From Isochrysis galbana (taxonomy: Eukaryota; Haptophyta; Isochrysidales; Isochrysidaceae), in NCBI GenBank assembly GCA_018136815.1, contig CM030936.1, forward strand, positions 4,106,474 to 4,170,473: a DNA stretch of 64,000 nucleotides, in the 5' to 3' direction. Every line of letters begins with the position of its first letter. Position 1 is the first letter of the stretch. Made by a program: the position numbers and the translations under genes. This document shows, one piece after another, positions 52,811 through 64,000 of the stretch. The notes beneath the pieces were generated by a model that was not told where the DNA came from, did no database searches, and saw only the letters and a program-made list of their open reading frames with translations.

Positions 52811-54175
52811 ATGGAGACGCGTGAAGCACGGCGCTGGCCGTTTGAGGACCCGACCGCGATGATGACGGACGACCAGGCGCGTGCGAACGCCCACGACCTC
52901 GAGCTGCTTTTTACTCGTGTGCCAGCTGGCCCCATGCGAGAATCGCTCTGGAGAGAGGTGAAGGAGAGAAACCTCAAGGAGTTTTACCTCGCGTACGGCC
53001 GGCGGCTCGAGCTTGTCTTTGCGGGCGGCGACGCGACACGCAAGAACCAGGTGCTCCGGTCTATTGAGCGTGTGGAGGAGGAGCACCTCAGGCCCTTTTG
53101 GCCCCTCTTCGAGCATCTGCCTGCCGAGCAGCGCCGAACTGGCATCCCAGGCACGCTCCATCGCATCTCGAGAACAATCCATGCGGTGAGTGGCGAGCCC
53201 ATCGGCGTGACGGCTCGCGTGGGCCGCACTATGCAGGGCCATGTGGCCCCGATGCTCTGCGATGGTAGGCCGCTGGATGGCGTCGCACGTCTCGCAGAGC
53301 TGGCGGCCCGCGGGCTCCTCCTCATTGGGCCGCCCAATGTGGGCAAGACCACTGTGCTGCGTGAGCTGGCCCGGCTGCTCTCCTCTGATTCTTCGACAGT
53401 GGTGGTGGTGGTAGACAAGACGCTAGAGATTTGTGGTACCGACAAGGTCCCACAAGAGCGTGCAATAGGCGATGCGCGGGTGCTCACGGTACCTGGTCGG
53501 GGCAGTCAAGCGCCTGTCATGATCGAGGCGATTGAGAACCAGTCGCCGGATATGGTCATCGTGGACGAGCTCTCGTCCAGAGAGGAATGCCAGGCCGCTC
53601 GGACGATTATGGGCCGCGGCGCCTCGGTCGTCGCGTCGGTGCATGGCGACTCGCTGGCACAAATCCTTCGTGATCCTGAGCGAAACATCGTCTTTGGCTC
53701 AGTGGCGTCCATCACGCTCTCTGCCAAGGAAGCTGAGGCGCGCCCAGACAAGCTGCGTCAAGTGCAGCGGCGATTGGCGACGCCTGTCTTTGGAGCAGCC
53801 GTTGAACTCCGCGGCTTCAACGAGTGGATTCTGCATGAGGATGTGGAGAAAAGTGTTGATGCGCTGCTCGATCGCAGTCTATGCAAGGCGACATACCTCA
53901 CGCGTGTGGACGAGTCGGGCACTCTTGATCGTGATGGTACCATGGTGGAGGCGGCTCCACTGATTGGCCTGTACCAATCTCGCGATGGGTTTGCATACAT
54001 ACGCACTTGTAAAGGCGACCGCTACGCCACGTTCCTTGGGGTGAGCGGAGAAGGACCCGACTTTTCAGCGAAATCTTTCCAGGGCCATCACATTTGGGCG
54101 TCCATTTCAAGCGCCACGCCAAACATTTGGGAACCTATTCATCGGGCGCAGCGGAAGATCGAGTCTGACTGTTGA
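52811..54175 (+). CDS. Ycf45/SpoIIIAA-like P-loop ATPase, nuclear-encoded
   Basis: An intron-less 454-residue protein from ATG 52811. The N-terminal third is polar and helical (METREARRWPFEDPTAMMTD). The core begins VAPMLCDGRPLD and contains Walker A (LLLIGPPNVGKTTVLRELAR), the family block VVVVVDKTLEICGTDKVPQE with AIGDARVLTVP, Walker B with PVMIEAIENQSPDMVIVDEL, and GRGASVVASVHGDSLAQIL. This is the order of Ycf45, the plastid/cyanobacterial relative of sporulation protein SpoIIIAA; land-plant nuclear homologues act in plastid development. The N-terminus does not show an obvious transit or bipartite leader. The C-terminal 100 residues (GLYQSRDGFAYIRTCKGD, FLGVSGEGPD) match nothing I know, and no R3H domain is seen. 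Function in this organism is inferred only. Confidence 0.87.
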   Translation: METREARRWPFEDPTAMMTDDQARANAHDLELLFTRVPAGPMRESLWREVKERNLKEFYLAYGRRLELVFAGGDATRKNQVLRSIERVEEEHLRPFWPLFEHLPAEQRRTGIPGTLHRISRTIHAVSGEPIGVTARVGRTMQGHVAPMLCDGRPLDGVARLAELAARGLLLIGPPNVGKTTVLRELARLLSSDSSTVVVVVDKTLEICGTDKVPQERAIGDARVLTVPGRGSQAPVMIEAIENQSPDMVIVDELSSREECQAARTIMGRGASVVASVHGDSLAQILRDPERNIVFGSVASITLSAKEAEARPDKLRQVQRRLATPVFGAAVELRGFNEWILHEDVEKSVDALLDRSLCKATYLTRVDESGTLDRDGTMVEAAPLIGLYQSRDGFAYIRTCKGDRYATFLGVSGEGPDFSAKSFQGHHIWASISSATPNIWEPIHRAQRKIESDC

Positions 54176-55756
54176 ACTCCGACTGCCACGGCATAGCAGC
54201 CGTAGATTGAGTGCTAGGATAGGTGCGCGTGCGAGCAAAACCCATGGGATCTTGCCGCACCGGGCAACCAAGAACTTGGCCATAGGGATGAAGATAGAGG
54301 TATAAGGGAGTAGGGAGGGAGACTTGGAGCTGTTGGCATTTGGGAGTTGGTGAATGTGCTCCCCCTCACTTGTGCTTTCAGGAGGAGGGAACAGCCGAGC
54401 ATACCGCGTGCTCCTACACCTACCCATAATTGTTGAGCGGCGAGCCGCCACGATGTGCTCCAACGTACTTTCAGACCAGTTGTTATTTAAGTGTGTGCGG
54501 CGACTCTGGGGACTCTGATATGGAGAACGGAACGAAACGGAGGAAAACACATCAGTGGTAGAGCGGGAACAAACAAGGGAACAAAGCAGAAAGGGGGCGG
54601 AATGGGTGAGAAGCAAAAGCGGGGGCCACCTAAGGCGCTACATCGGAGCACCGCACAAGAGCGAACGCAAGGCGGGCATAGTTGTTGCGTCAGCTCGCGA
54701 GCTCGCAGGGTTTTAGAGCTTACACTGATCCCAGTAACTTGTATCAGCTTGCAAGCGGCAACAACAAAACTGACGTCCTAAAAACAAAACTGCCGGCGCC
54801 GCGCCGCCGCTAATGCCTTGCCACGCTCGCGAGGGGACTACAGCCACAGAGTGCGAGCGATGCGCGATGGGAGTATGCGAGTGCAATTGAACCTCCACCT
54901 CTCACTCTCACTCTCCAGAAGTGGGAGGATCTGCACAGTAATCCACTGGGGCAAGAATCCTCAAAAAATGGGGCGTTGATTGATGATAATCTGACAGAGC
55001 GCAGCCCACTCCCTGCTACAGATGCAAAAAAAAGACCCTCGTCCAGATGACACCCCTCATGACATACCGTGAATTCCAACGCGGCATCGAACCGAAGATT
55101 AAACCGAAGATTAATCGCGATACGGTCATGCATCATCTCCATTGAGCCACCACGGCAAAAGTTTGCATTAAAAGTGAAATTAATAAAAACAAGTACTTGT
55201 GTCTTCTAGGCGGCCCCGCCCTCCTGCATTATTCCGTCATGAGTTCTGTCTCCCAGTTTTTGGAGGGTAGCCGAGCAGAGCGGAGCGCAGCGGCCTCGCT
55301 CGCAGGGGTATGCAGAGTTCTGCGGCCTGCGGCCTGCGGCCGTACGTACTGGTACTAGTACTACTACAACTAAAAGTAAAAAGTAAAAATATCGCTATGA
55401 AGTCGTTTTAATTCTATCTGTTAGCTGAGAGGTGATATCAGTGATCTGCCTCAATTGAGCTCTGACTGATATCAGAAAGCTGATATTAGTACTGATACAA
55501 CAACTATGAAGGCGGGGGGCGGATCCCGACGGTATGCTGGGGGCGCGGCCAGGGGATACCACCAGCGCGGAGGCGGAAGCAGTGGAAAGCCGCTTCATGC
55601 CCCTTTCTTGCGGTCGATCTGCATCTCCTCTCCGCCTAGTCTCCGGTGGATGATGTGTGCTTGTAGTGTGTAGTGTAGATGTTTTATTTTTAGTACTAGT
55701 ATTAATTAATGTTTGTCGGTGTGCTTAATCTTAAAAATAAGGTCGCGTTCCGTCGA
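54176..55756. other. Intergenic, 1.6 kb
   Basis: Nothing recognised. 55280-55350 has CTGCGGCCTGCGGCCTGCGG, resembling 42320-42410 (GCGTACGGCCGTAGGCCGCA), a small shared repeat. 55430-55490 has a repeated CTGATATCAG motif. Confidence 0.45.
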
Positions 55757-55990
55757 GGAAAAACATCTGAAGATTCTGGGCTACACAACTACTATCCCAA
55801 GGTATCCCTTGCTGTAGTCCGACATCGTCCTTAACTTCCGTCTCTCCACCTCCTCCCCTGCCCCCCTTCCCCCCTTCGTGCATCCCTTTCCCATTTTCCT
55901 CGGTTTCCAGGGTCCGGCCCTGGTGCGCGCACTACCAAGGGTCTGGTTGCCAGAGCGTGGGTTCTGGGAAGAGGACCAGATTTAGTTGTA
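55757..55990 (-). mobile_element. 5'-truncated LINE copy
   Basis: Plus strand begins AAAAACATCTGAAGATTCTG then GGCTACACAACTACTATCCC, and follows the LINE 3' UTR (TTTCCTCGGTTTCCAGGGTC, CGGCCCTGGTGCGCGCACTA) for about 230 bp. Minus orientation, no coding part left. Confidence 0.8.
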
Positions 55991-56107
55991 TTCATAGTTT
56001 TATATGAATGTGGTAGGCGCACGGATTGCCCCCTCCGATATTTTTGCGGAGCGACAGGTGGCGCGAGCGGGGCCGCGAGAGCGATGTGCGATGTCGATGT
56101 GCGATGT

Positions 56108-57299
56108 GTCGCATCCGCGATTGACCTTTTTGTTGATAAATAAAATTGTTGCGGGTAAAGGGGGGGCCTTGTACACTTCCTCCTCTCGTATACTCCGTTT
56201 TTAGGTTTTCCCGCGCGACTCCCTCTCTGCTCTCTGTCGCCGCGCCCCGGTTCCCTTCTCCCCGCATCGCCCCGAATCGGTCGCGTCTCCCCCCTCCTCT
56301 CCGCTCTCCCCGGCTCCCCCCGCGGAAGCCCTCTCCCCCCTTCCCCCTTCCCGTCCGTCTTCCCCCGAGTGCTTCCTTGAGTTTCCGGCCCCCTTTTGTC
56401 TATTTCTTTCCCGCGCGGTCTCTCTTTCCCCGCGCGTGTGACGAATTGGGATGGCCCATAGAGCCTGAGGGCAATGAGGAAGGAGGCAGACCGGCGGCAG
56501 GCGCGGCTGAGGAGACGACTTCGGAGACGCTGACGGGCTGAAGCCCGTCAGCAGAGGAAGGCGGGCAGGCGGGCTTGGGCGAGGGCGAGGACGGCGGCGA
56601 GAGCGACATCGAGCGAGCGGCGAGAGGCGAGGGCGAGTGAGAGGAGGGCTGTGATGGCAGGGGCTGGCGAGGCGAGGCGAGTTTGTAGGGCACGAGTATT
56701 ACGAGAGCGAGAGCGACGAGAGCGAGAGCGACGGATGACGACTGACGACAGGACGACGGACAACGACACCCAGGAAAACACCCCGACTCTCGCCCCACGA
56801 CTTTCTCACATAACTCGACTGAAATCAAACCCAAACACTCCGGCCAGACGACGACGGACGACGATCAGAAGGCGATCTGTCGGCGATCCCGTCTGGAAGG
56901 GGAATCGCACCATAACGGAAACGAGAGGCAATCCTGCCGCACAGGATTCCCAAAAGACTTACCGAATCAGACGAAAGAAATGCGGTGTGCCTAACTAAGG
57001 GGGAGATACGAAGAGGTTGCAAATTAAACCTGATTGCAATCACTGAAGTAGATAGAGAAACGCGGGGAAGATAGCGAATTAAACCTATTTGCGAGGCGCC
57101 TAGGATGAAGAAAGGTGGGGAAACGTCCCTTCTCTTCGAGAGAAAGAGAGAGGGAGCGCTCCACAACCCAAGATCCTGTGCGTCGACGCGAAGCTTTTGA
57201 CCGAGAACGAGAGAAAGCACAGAATTTTAACGATAAATACCGAATGACGAAGAGGAGAAGAGAGAAGCCTAACGAGTGTCGATTCGCGAATGCGACAGC
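56108..57299. mobile_element. TIR-bounded repeat element, copy 1
   Basis: Left end TGTCGCATCCGCGATTGACC, right end TCGATTCGCGAATGCGACA, which match as inverted repeats for 13 of the first 14 bases. Length 1192 bp. Internal: C/T-rich left part, a (GAGAGC)-rich middle (56695-56735) and the end CGTCGACGCGAAGCTTTTGA. No transposase frame is visible, so it is a non-autonomous DNA element if it is one. 56437-57299 recurs at 62252-63108. No clear target-site duplication. Confidence 0.65.
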
Positions 57300-57566
57300 G
57301 TGACGTTTTCCTGCGGTGCGCTCGAGCGCCCTCCGTGCCCCTCCCGTCTACTCCCGTCCCTGCCCTCGTGTCACAGTGCTCCACGATGAGTGAGGGTGTG
57401 CCCGCGTCGTCTGTCTTGTGCCCCCGCATGCCTCCCTCAGTCCCCCATCGCTCACTCCTCCATCTCTCCATGCCTCATGTGGGCCAAGCTTCTCACGTTA
57501 TGTCTCAGCTCTCACTCACACCAAGTCACTCCACAGCCACAGCTTCGCCAAGCCCATCACAAAAAC
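57300..57566. other. Spacer
   Basis: C/T-rich, no gene recognised. Confidence 0.4.
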
Positions 57567-57720
57567 AGTTTTAAAAAACATCTGAATGGCAAGATTCCGG
57601 GCTACACGCCTACTAATCCTAGGTTACCCTGTGACCACTGCCACGACACCGCCCTTACATCCCCTCTCCCCACCTCCTCCCTTGTCCCCCCTTCATCCTT
57701 CATTCACAAAAATTGTTAAT
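57567..57720 (-). mobile_element. 5'-truncated LINE copy, diverged
   Basis: TTTTAAAAAACATCTGAATG, then GCAAGATTCCGGGCTACACG and CCTACTAATCCTAGGTTACC: the LINE 3' end with a small insertion, minus orientation, about 150 bp. Confidence 0.7.
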
Positions 57721-58244
57721 GTTGTTGTATCCTAGCCAACCCCACTAGCTAATTGGAGCACAACATTTCAGTCCCGGAATCCTGCCATGCCTGACGAGTC
57801 AGGTGATCTGAGTGATATCGGGGGCGGAGGGGCCCGCCTTTGTTTGTCGCACCGCGACCCATATCCATAAATTGGCGTTGTGAAAAAAATTAATTTGACA
57901 TCATGGGGCGGGAGCGCGCAGTGGTGGGGGAAAAATGGCAGCTGGCCGCTGCTCCTCCGACCGGCAAAGCTGAGCAGGGGCAGATCTAATTTTATACCAT
58001 AATACGCGGGGTGGGCCGGGAAAACAAGGGAACATCAATATTGCACCTTCTTGCGGCCGCCATCTCGGCCGCGAGCGGTGCCCTACTGCTCTGGCTACGG
58101 TGGCCCTAGATGGACAAGCGTAGCAGCGTGCGGTGCCACCGCTGCGAGCAGCCTCCTACGGCACGTGACGTTCACATTTCTAGATGGTCTGCAAGTTTGC
58201 GCTGTAGTTGTTGAAACCCGCTTAGTTGCCAGTGTGATGGCGGC
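57721..58244. other. Intergenic
   Basis: A short frame at 58111-58217 contains RCHRCEQPP, a possible CxxC element, but nothing more. Confidence 0.35.
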
Positions 58245-58562
58245 ATGGCCTGCCACAACTACCACACGCCTGTGGCGGCGGCGTTCGCTGGCGCGACGCA
58301 CACCGGCGGCTCGCCGGTCACTCGCGACGCACACCAACGCAATGATACATTCACGTCATCACCACAAGGACGAGTGTGGCTGCGCACTTCCAAGATGCCT
58401 AAAGAGAAGAAATCCCGAAGGCGCGTGAAGAAAGCAGCAGAAGGTGGTTATCGTCCGACGCATGAAGGTGAATCATCTAACACCATCGCGATCAAGGTTT
58501 CAACGTCAAATGCCTATGAAAGGTTGCGCTATGGTCCCCTATCACCCACTATGGCAGCATAC

Positions 58563-60570
<2,008 letters not shown>

Positions 60571-60754
60571 CCGCCCTCCCCTCCCCGAATTTGGTGGGAA
60601 GAGAGAGATTGAACAGGAGAGAAGACGACAGAGAAGCTGATGAGCGTGGTGAGAAGATCGAGAGAAGAGAAGATTTGGCACCGAACCAGTGAGAAAAGAG
60701 TGACGAGTGCGCGAGCAAGGCTCCTACGGGGGGGCGGCAGCAGCTCGCGGCGCA

Positions 60755-61474
60755 ATGGCTCTCGTGTCGGCACGCTCTCTGCTCGGGCTGCTGCTCCTGG
60801 GGACGGGGGTGGGCACGGCGCATGCGCTCGTCGCGCGCGCTCCCGCTCGCCCGCGTCACGCCCTACCCCTCCGCGCCCGTCCCTGCTCGCTCTGCGCGCA
60901 GCCAGAAGAGCCGCTGCCCACGCGTGGGCAGGCAGACTCGGCGCCGCCCGCACCGCCTGTGCCTGCGCCGCGGGGACTTCGTGGCTGGATGACCAAGTGG
61001 GCGAAATTCGACAAGGAGGCACTGGGTAAGCTGGGTGTCGACGCCTTCTTCACCTATGGACTCGTGTCGAACCTCAACGCGGGACTCACCATATCCATTG
61101 CGTGGTTCAGCTTCTGCCGCAAGACAGGACTCTCTCCACTCGCCCCGGGCCAGTGGCCGAAATTCCTTCTGACGTACGGAGTGATCTATGCGACCTTAGG
61201 CACGGTCACCCGCCCATTCCGCATGGCATTCTCCGTCTCGATGACGCCGCTCTTCGGCCGCGCCATCAAGCGGCTGCAGTCCACATTGCCCTTTGCAGGC
61301 ACCCGTCCGAAGCTTAACCGCACCCTCGCAATCATTCTGGTCTCGATCGTCGGGAACATCGTGTGCACCTGCTTGCTAATCATCGCTGGTGTCTGGACAG
61401 CGGGTATCTTCACGGGTGTGCCCGCGTTCCCGCCTGGTTCTCAGCTGCCCTTTGGTCGGGGTCCCGCTGTCTAG
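60755..61474 (+). CDS. DUF1279-like membrane protein, probably plastid-targeted
   Basis: A 239-residue single-exon frame. The ATG at 60755 starts a signal-like segment (MALVSARSLLGLLLLGTGVG, then TAHALVARAPARPRHALPLR) followed by a Pro/Ala-rich linker; this is the form of an organelle leader, and in algae with secondary plastids of a bipartite one. The mature part has the family block ALGKLGVDAFFTYGLVSNLN, a hydrophobic span (AGLTISIAWFSFCRKTGLSP), LAPGQWPKFLLTYGVIYATL, GTVTRPFRMAFSVSM and a last membrane span (LAIILVSIVGNIVCTCLLII). Related proteins in plants are chloroplast proteins of unknown role; FAM210 proteins in animals are mitochondrial. Plastid location is inferred. Confidence 0.82.
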   Translation: MALVSARSLLGLLLLGTGVGTAHALVARAPARPRHALPLRARPCSLCAQPEEPLPTRGQADSAPPAPPVPAPRGLRGWMTKWAKFDKEALGKLGVDAFFTYGLVSNLNAGLTISIAWFSFCRKTGLSPLAPGQWPKFLLTYGVIYATLGTVTRPFRMAFSVSMTPLFGRAIKRLQSTLPFAGTRPKLNRTLAIILVSIVGNIVCTCLLIIAGVWTAGIFTGVPAFPPGSQLPFGRGPAV

Positions 61475-62207
61475 ATGGAGGATGTGGCAAAAGCGAAAAC
61501 GTGTCATCGAGAGTGCAACGTCACGGGGCTTCAGAGCAAACGCGGTACATCGGCGGAACGTTTCATGTATGCGATCAGGGGCCCGCTGCGTGTCTTGGCT
61601 TCGCACATGCGCACATTCGTTGTAAGAGATCGGGAAGTATCAACGCACGGGCATGAATGGATGATGGGGATGTATAGCACTTGGAAGGAAGGGGCCGAAG
61701 CCCACTTGCCGTCGAATAATCCCCCAACCATACCAACCAAAATAGACAATTTAGTTTTAAATCGTGCCCATGTGTTATAGTGGTAACATGTCTATAATAA
61801 CAATCAACTTCTCAAAAACTATTGTTATAGTTTGACCTATGGAGCGTGCCGCGACCGGCTCCCGAGCCCCAGGCGACCCTCGCCACCGCGCCCCACCTGG
61901 GACGCCCCATGCCGCCCGAGGCGGCTCGTCAGAAAGCCCTCTCAAAGCCCATCCAGCCCATCCAAACCACACCCGCGCAAGCGCGCGGGGTGGCGAGCAC
62001 TGGCACCGAACAGGTTGCCACCATGGCTCTGCGTAGCATGCAGGGGGTCTTGGAGACCCCCTCCAACAGTGGGAAACCCTCCCACCCCAGGAGCACCTCA
62101 TGTGGGAGAGCAGCTCAGCTGCCCTCCCCATGGTGGAAACCTCTACCATGAGTGCACCTGTCGCGGGTAGGGAGGGTTCACGCGCCCCCCTTCCATCTTT
62201 TGTACTT
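61475..62207. other. Intergenic
   Basis: No gene recognised; C/G-rich part 61850-62110. Confidence 0.45.
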
Positions 62208-63108
62208 CTCCCGCCACTAGGTTTCCCCGCGCGACTCCGGGCTCATGGTCATGTGACGAATTGGAGTGGCCCATAGGGCCTGAGGGCAATGAGGAAGGGG
62301 CCATGCCGGCGGCAGGCGCGGCGGAGGAGACGAGTTCGGAGGTGCTGACGGGCTGAGGCCCGTCAGCAGAGGAAGGCGGGCAGGCGGGCTTGAGCGAGGG
62401 CGAGGACGGCGGCGAAAGCGGCATCGAGCGAGCGGCGAGAGGCGAGGGCGAGTGTGAGGAGGGCTGTGATGGCAGGGGCTGGCGAGGAGAGGCGAGGCTG
62501 TAGGGTATGAGTGTTACGAGAGCGAGAGCGACGAGAGCGAGAGCGACGACGGATGACGACTGGCGACAGGACGACGGACAACGACACCCAGGAAAACACC
62601 CCGACTCTCGCCCCACGACTTTCTCACGTAACTCGACTAAAATCAAACCCAAACACTCCGGCCAGACGACGACGGACGACGATCAGAAGGCGATCTGTCG
62701 GCGATCCCGTCTGGAAGGGGAATCGCACCATAACGGAAACGAGAGGCAATCCTGCCGCACAGGATTCCCAAAAGACTTACCGAATCAGACGAAAGAAATG
62801 CGGTGTGCCTAACTAAGGGGGAGATACGAAGAGGTTGCAAATTAAACCTGATTGCAATCACTGAAGTAGATAGAGAAACGCGGGGAAGATAGCGAATTAA
62901 ACCTATTTGCGAGGCGCCTAGGATGAAGAAAGGTGGGGAAACGTCCCTTCTCTTCGAGAGAAAGAGAGAGGGAGCGCTCCACAACCCAAGATCCTGTGCG
63001 TCGACGCGAAGCTTTTGACCGAGAACGAGAACGAGAGAATTATAACGATAAATACCGAACGACGAAGAGAAGAGCGAAGCCTAACGAGTGTCGATTCGCG
63101 AATGTGAC
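62208..63108. mobile_element. TIR-related element, copy 2 (internally shorter)
   Basis: Direct-orientation copy of the 56.2-57.3 kb element: from GTTTCCCCGCGCGACTCCGG, a deletion of about 210 bp relative to copy 1, then GTGACGAATTGG to CGATTCGCGAATGTGACAC at the right end. About 95% identical by eye over 62252-63108. The left TIR is not found. Confidence 0.85.
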
Positions 63109-64000
63109 ACCCCCCTGCTAGGATCGAGCGTCCCGCGAGGAAAGAAGAGAACCTAACGGACATCGGAGAGCTCCAAGCAAGCCACGAGAAAGGCAGAAGA
63201 GCAATCCTGAACGAGACCGAATGAGCGAAGAGCGAAGAGCGAATAAATCCGAAGAGCGAATGAAACAATAAATCTGAAGAGCGAATGAAACAATAAATCC
63301 GAATGGAGGGAGAGCCGCGCACCCAACGCCGAACCAAGACGGAAGACGTGATGAGCGACGCACCGAGAAGTTACGAATTACGAACAACGAACAATCGAGG
63401 ACCGATGAGAACGCGGAACGACAAGAATCGAGAATCGAGAGCGAGAAACGAAGAACGCGGAACGACGAGAATCGAGAATCGAGAATCGAAGAACGAACGA
63501 CGAACGACGAACGACGAACTATAAGAATAGTGCGCGACGATCGAAGAGACAAGGGGTACCACACCCGTCCGGACGATGAAGTGTAGAATCGGCGGCCGGC
63601 GCGGCAGACCGCAGGACTCAACGCTGCAACCCATCCTCTTCTCTCTTTTACGAGAGTTTTACCTGGATGTTTGGGTGGTGTGGCGGCACCCAAGTTACAA
63701 CGCGGCATCCCCTGTTCTCCAAGATATCAAAAGTCGAGCGACCAACGGCGAAAGGCGGCGAGATAGTACGATAGCATCGAGCACGTCACGCGCGAGCTAA
63801 ACGACGAGGTACGGGGGTCTCCTGACAGAGCGCAGCGAAAGGGGAGGGAGATCCATCCTCCGTGGTCGAAAGGGGGGGCGAGCCATACCTCTCTTCCCGC
63901 GGGGGGAACTATTCGGCGGCCGCGGGGGGAAAATTCGGCGACCGCGGGGGGGAACTGGAAAAGAATTCCCGTACGTTCCCGTACCGCGATCAAACGTAAA
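63109..64000. other. Repeat-rich end of window
   Basis: 63235-63303 has three 31-bp units (GAGCGAATGAAACAATAAAT with flanks). 63360-63530 is rich in CGAGAATCGAGAA/GAACGACGAACGACGA repeats. No credible gene. Confidence 0.6.

Overview
This is nuclear DNA of a GC-rich eukaryote, most likely a photosynthetic protist (microalga). The genes carry GT-AG introns, some very short (51 and 58 bp in the NAA25 gene). The products are eukaryotic housekeeping proteins (NatB subunit NAA25, Golgi TVP23, ER PHO88/SND3). Two genes point to a plastid: a Ycf45/SpoIIIAA-like ATPase and a DUF1279-like membrane protein with a long N-terminal leader. I cannot name the species. Haptophyte, stramenopile and prasinophyte algae all remain possible. 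Two 100-N blocks (3948-4047, 33054-33153) are assembly gaps.

Layout. 1-7.3 kb is repeat-rich: a 20-bp satellite, an 810-bp tandem duplication carrying tRNA-like Pol III boxes, and dispersed repeats. 7.3-11.1 kb holds a multi-exon PqiA-like membrane protein gene (+). 12.9-13.7 kb holds a secretory atypical-SDR protein (-). 14.9-16.35 kb holds an MDP-1-type HAD phosphatase gene (+) in about six exons with an apparent frameshift. 16.6-21.3 kb is a nest of mobile DNA: GC-rich elements and a non-LTR retrotransposon (-) that has lost its reverse transcriptase. 21.7-25.8 kb is NAA25 (+). 27.5-28.2 kb is a 3-methyladenine DNA glycosylase I (-). 30.6-32.1 kb is an unrecognised two-exon gene (-). 33.7-35.7 kb has a small membrane ORF and ankyrin/LRR fragments (+). 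36.6-37.3 kb is PHO88/SND3 (+). 39.9-41.6 kb is a P-loop ATPase (-). 42.8-44.0 kb is a sulfotransferase (-), with a possible methyltransferase fragment upstream. 47.5-49.0 kb is an unrecognised coiled-coil gene (-). 52.8-54.2 kb is the Ycf45-like ATPase (+). 58.6-59.8 kb (TVP23, -) and 60.75-61.5 kb (DUF1279, +) are divergent around a long CT repeat.

Several genes were reconstructed by splicing. NAA25 (5 exons), TVP23 (4 exons), the sulfotransferase (2 exons) and the phosphatase 3' exons have junctions that keep frame and restore family motifs, which makes those models fairly secure.

Mobile DNA is the most distinctive part of the window. The retrotransposon ends (sense strand) in a GAATCTTCAGATG motif plus an oligo-T run. 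The same end recurs as truncated copies, one of them a 42-bp insertion flanked by a perfect 17-bp target-site duplication, and on otherwise unrelated GC-rich repeats, suggesting non-autonomous partners that share the LINE tail. A second group of repeats shares TGTCGCATYCGCGA terminal inverted repeats. Two clusters of GTTCCA palindromes flank a 1.6-kb block in inverted orientation.
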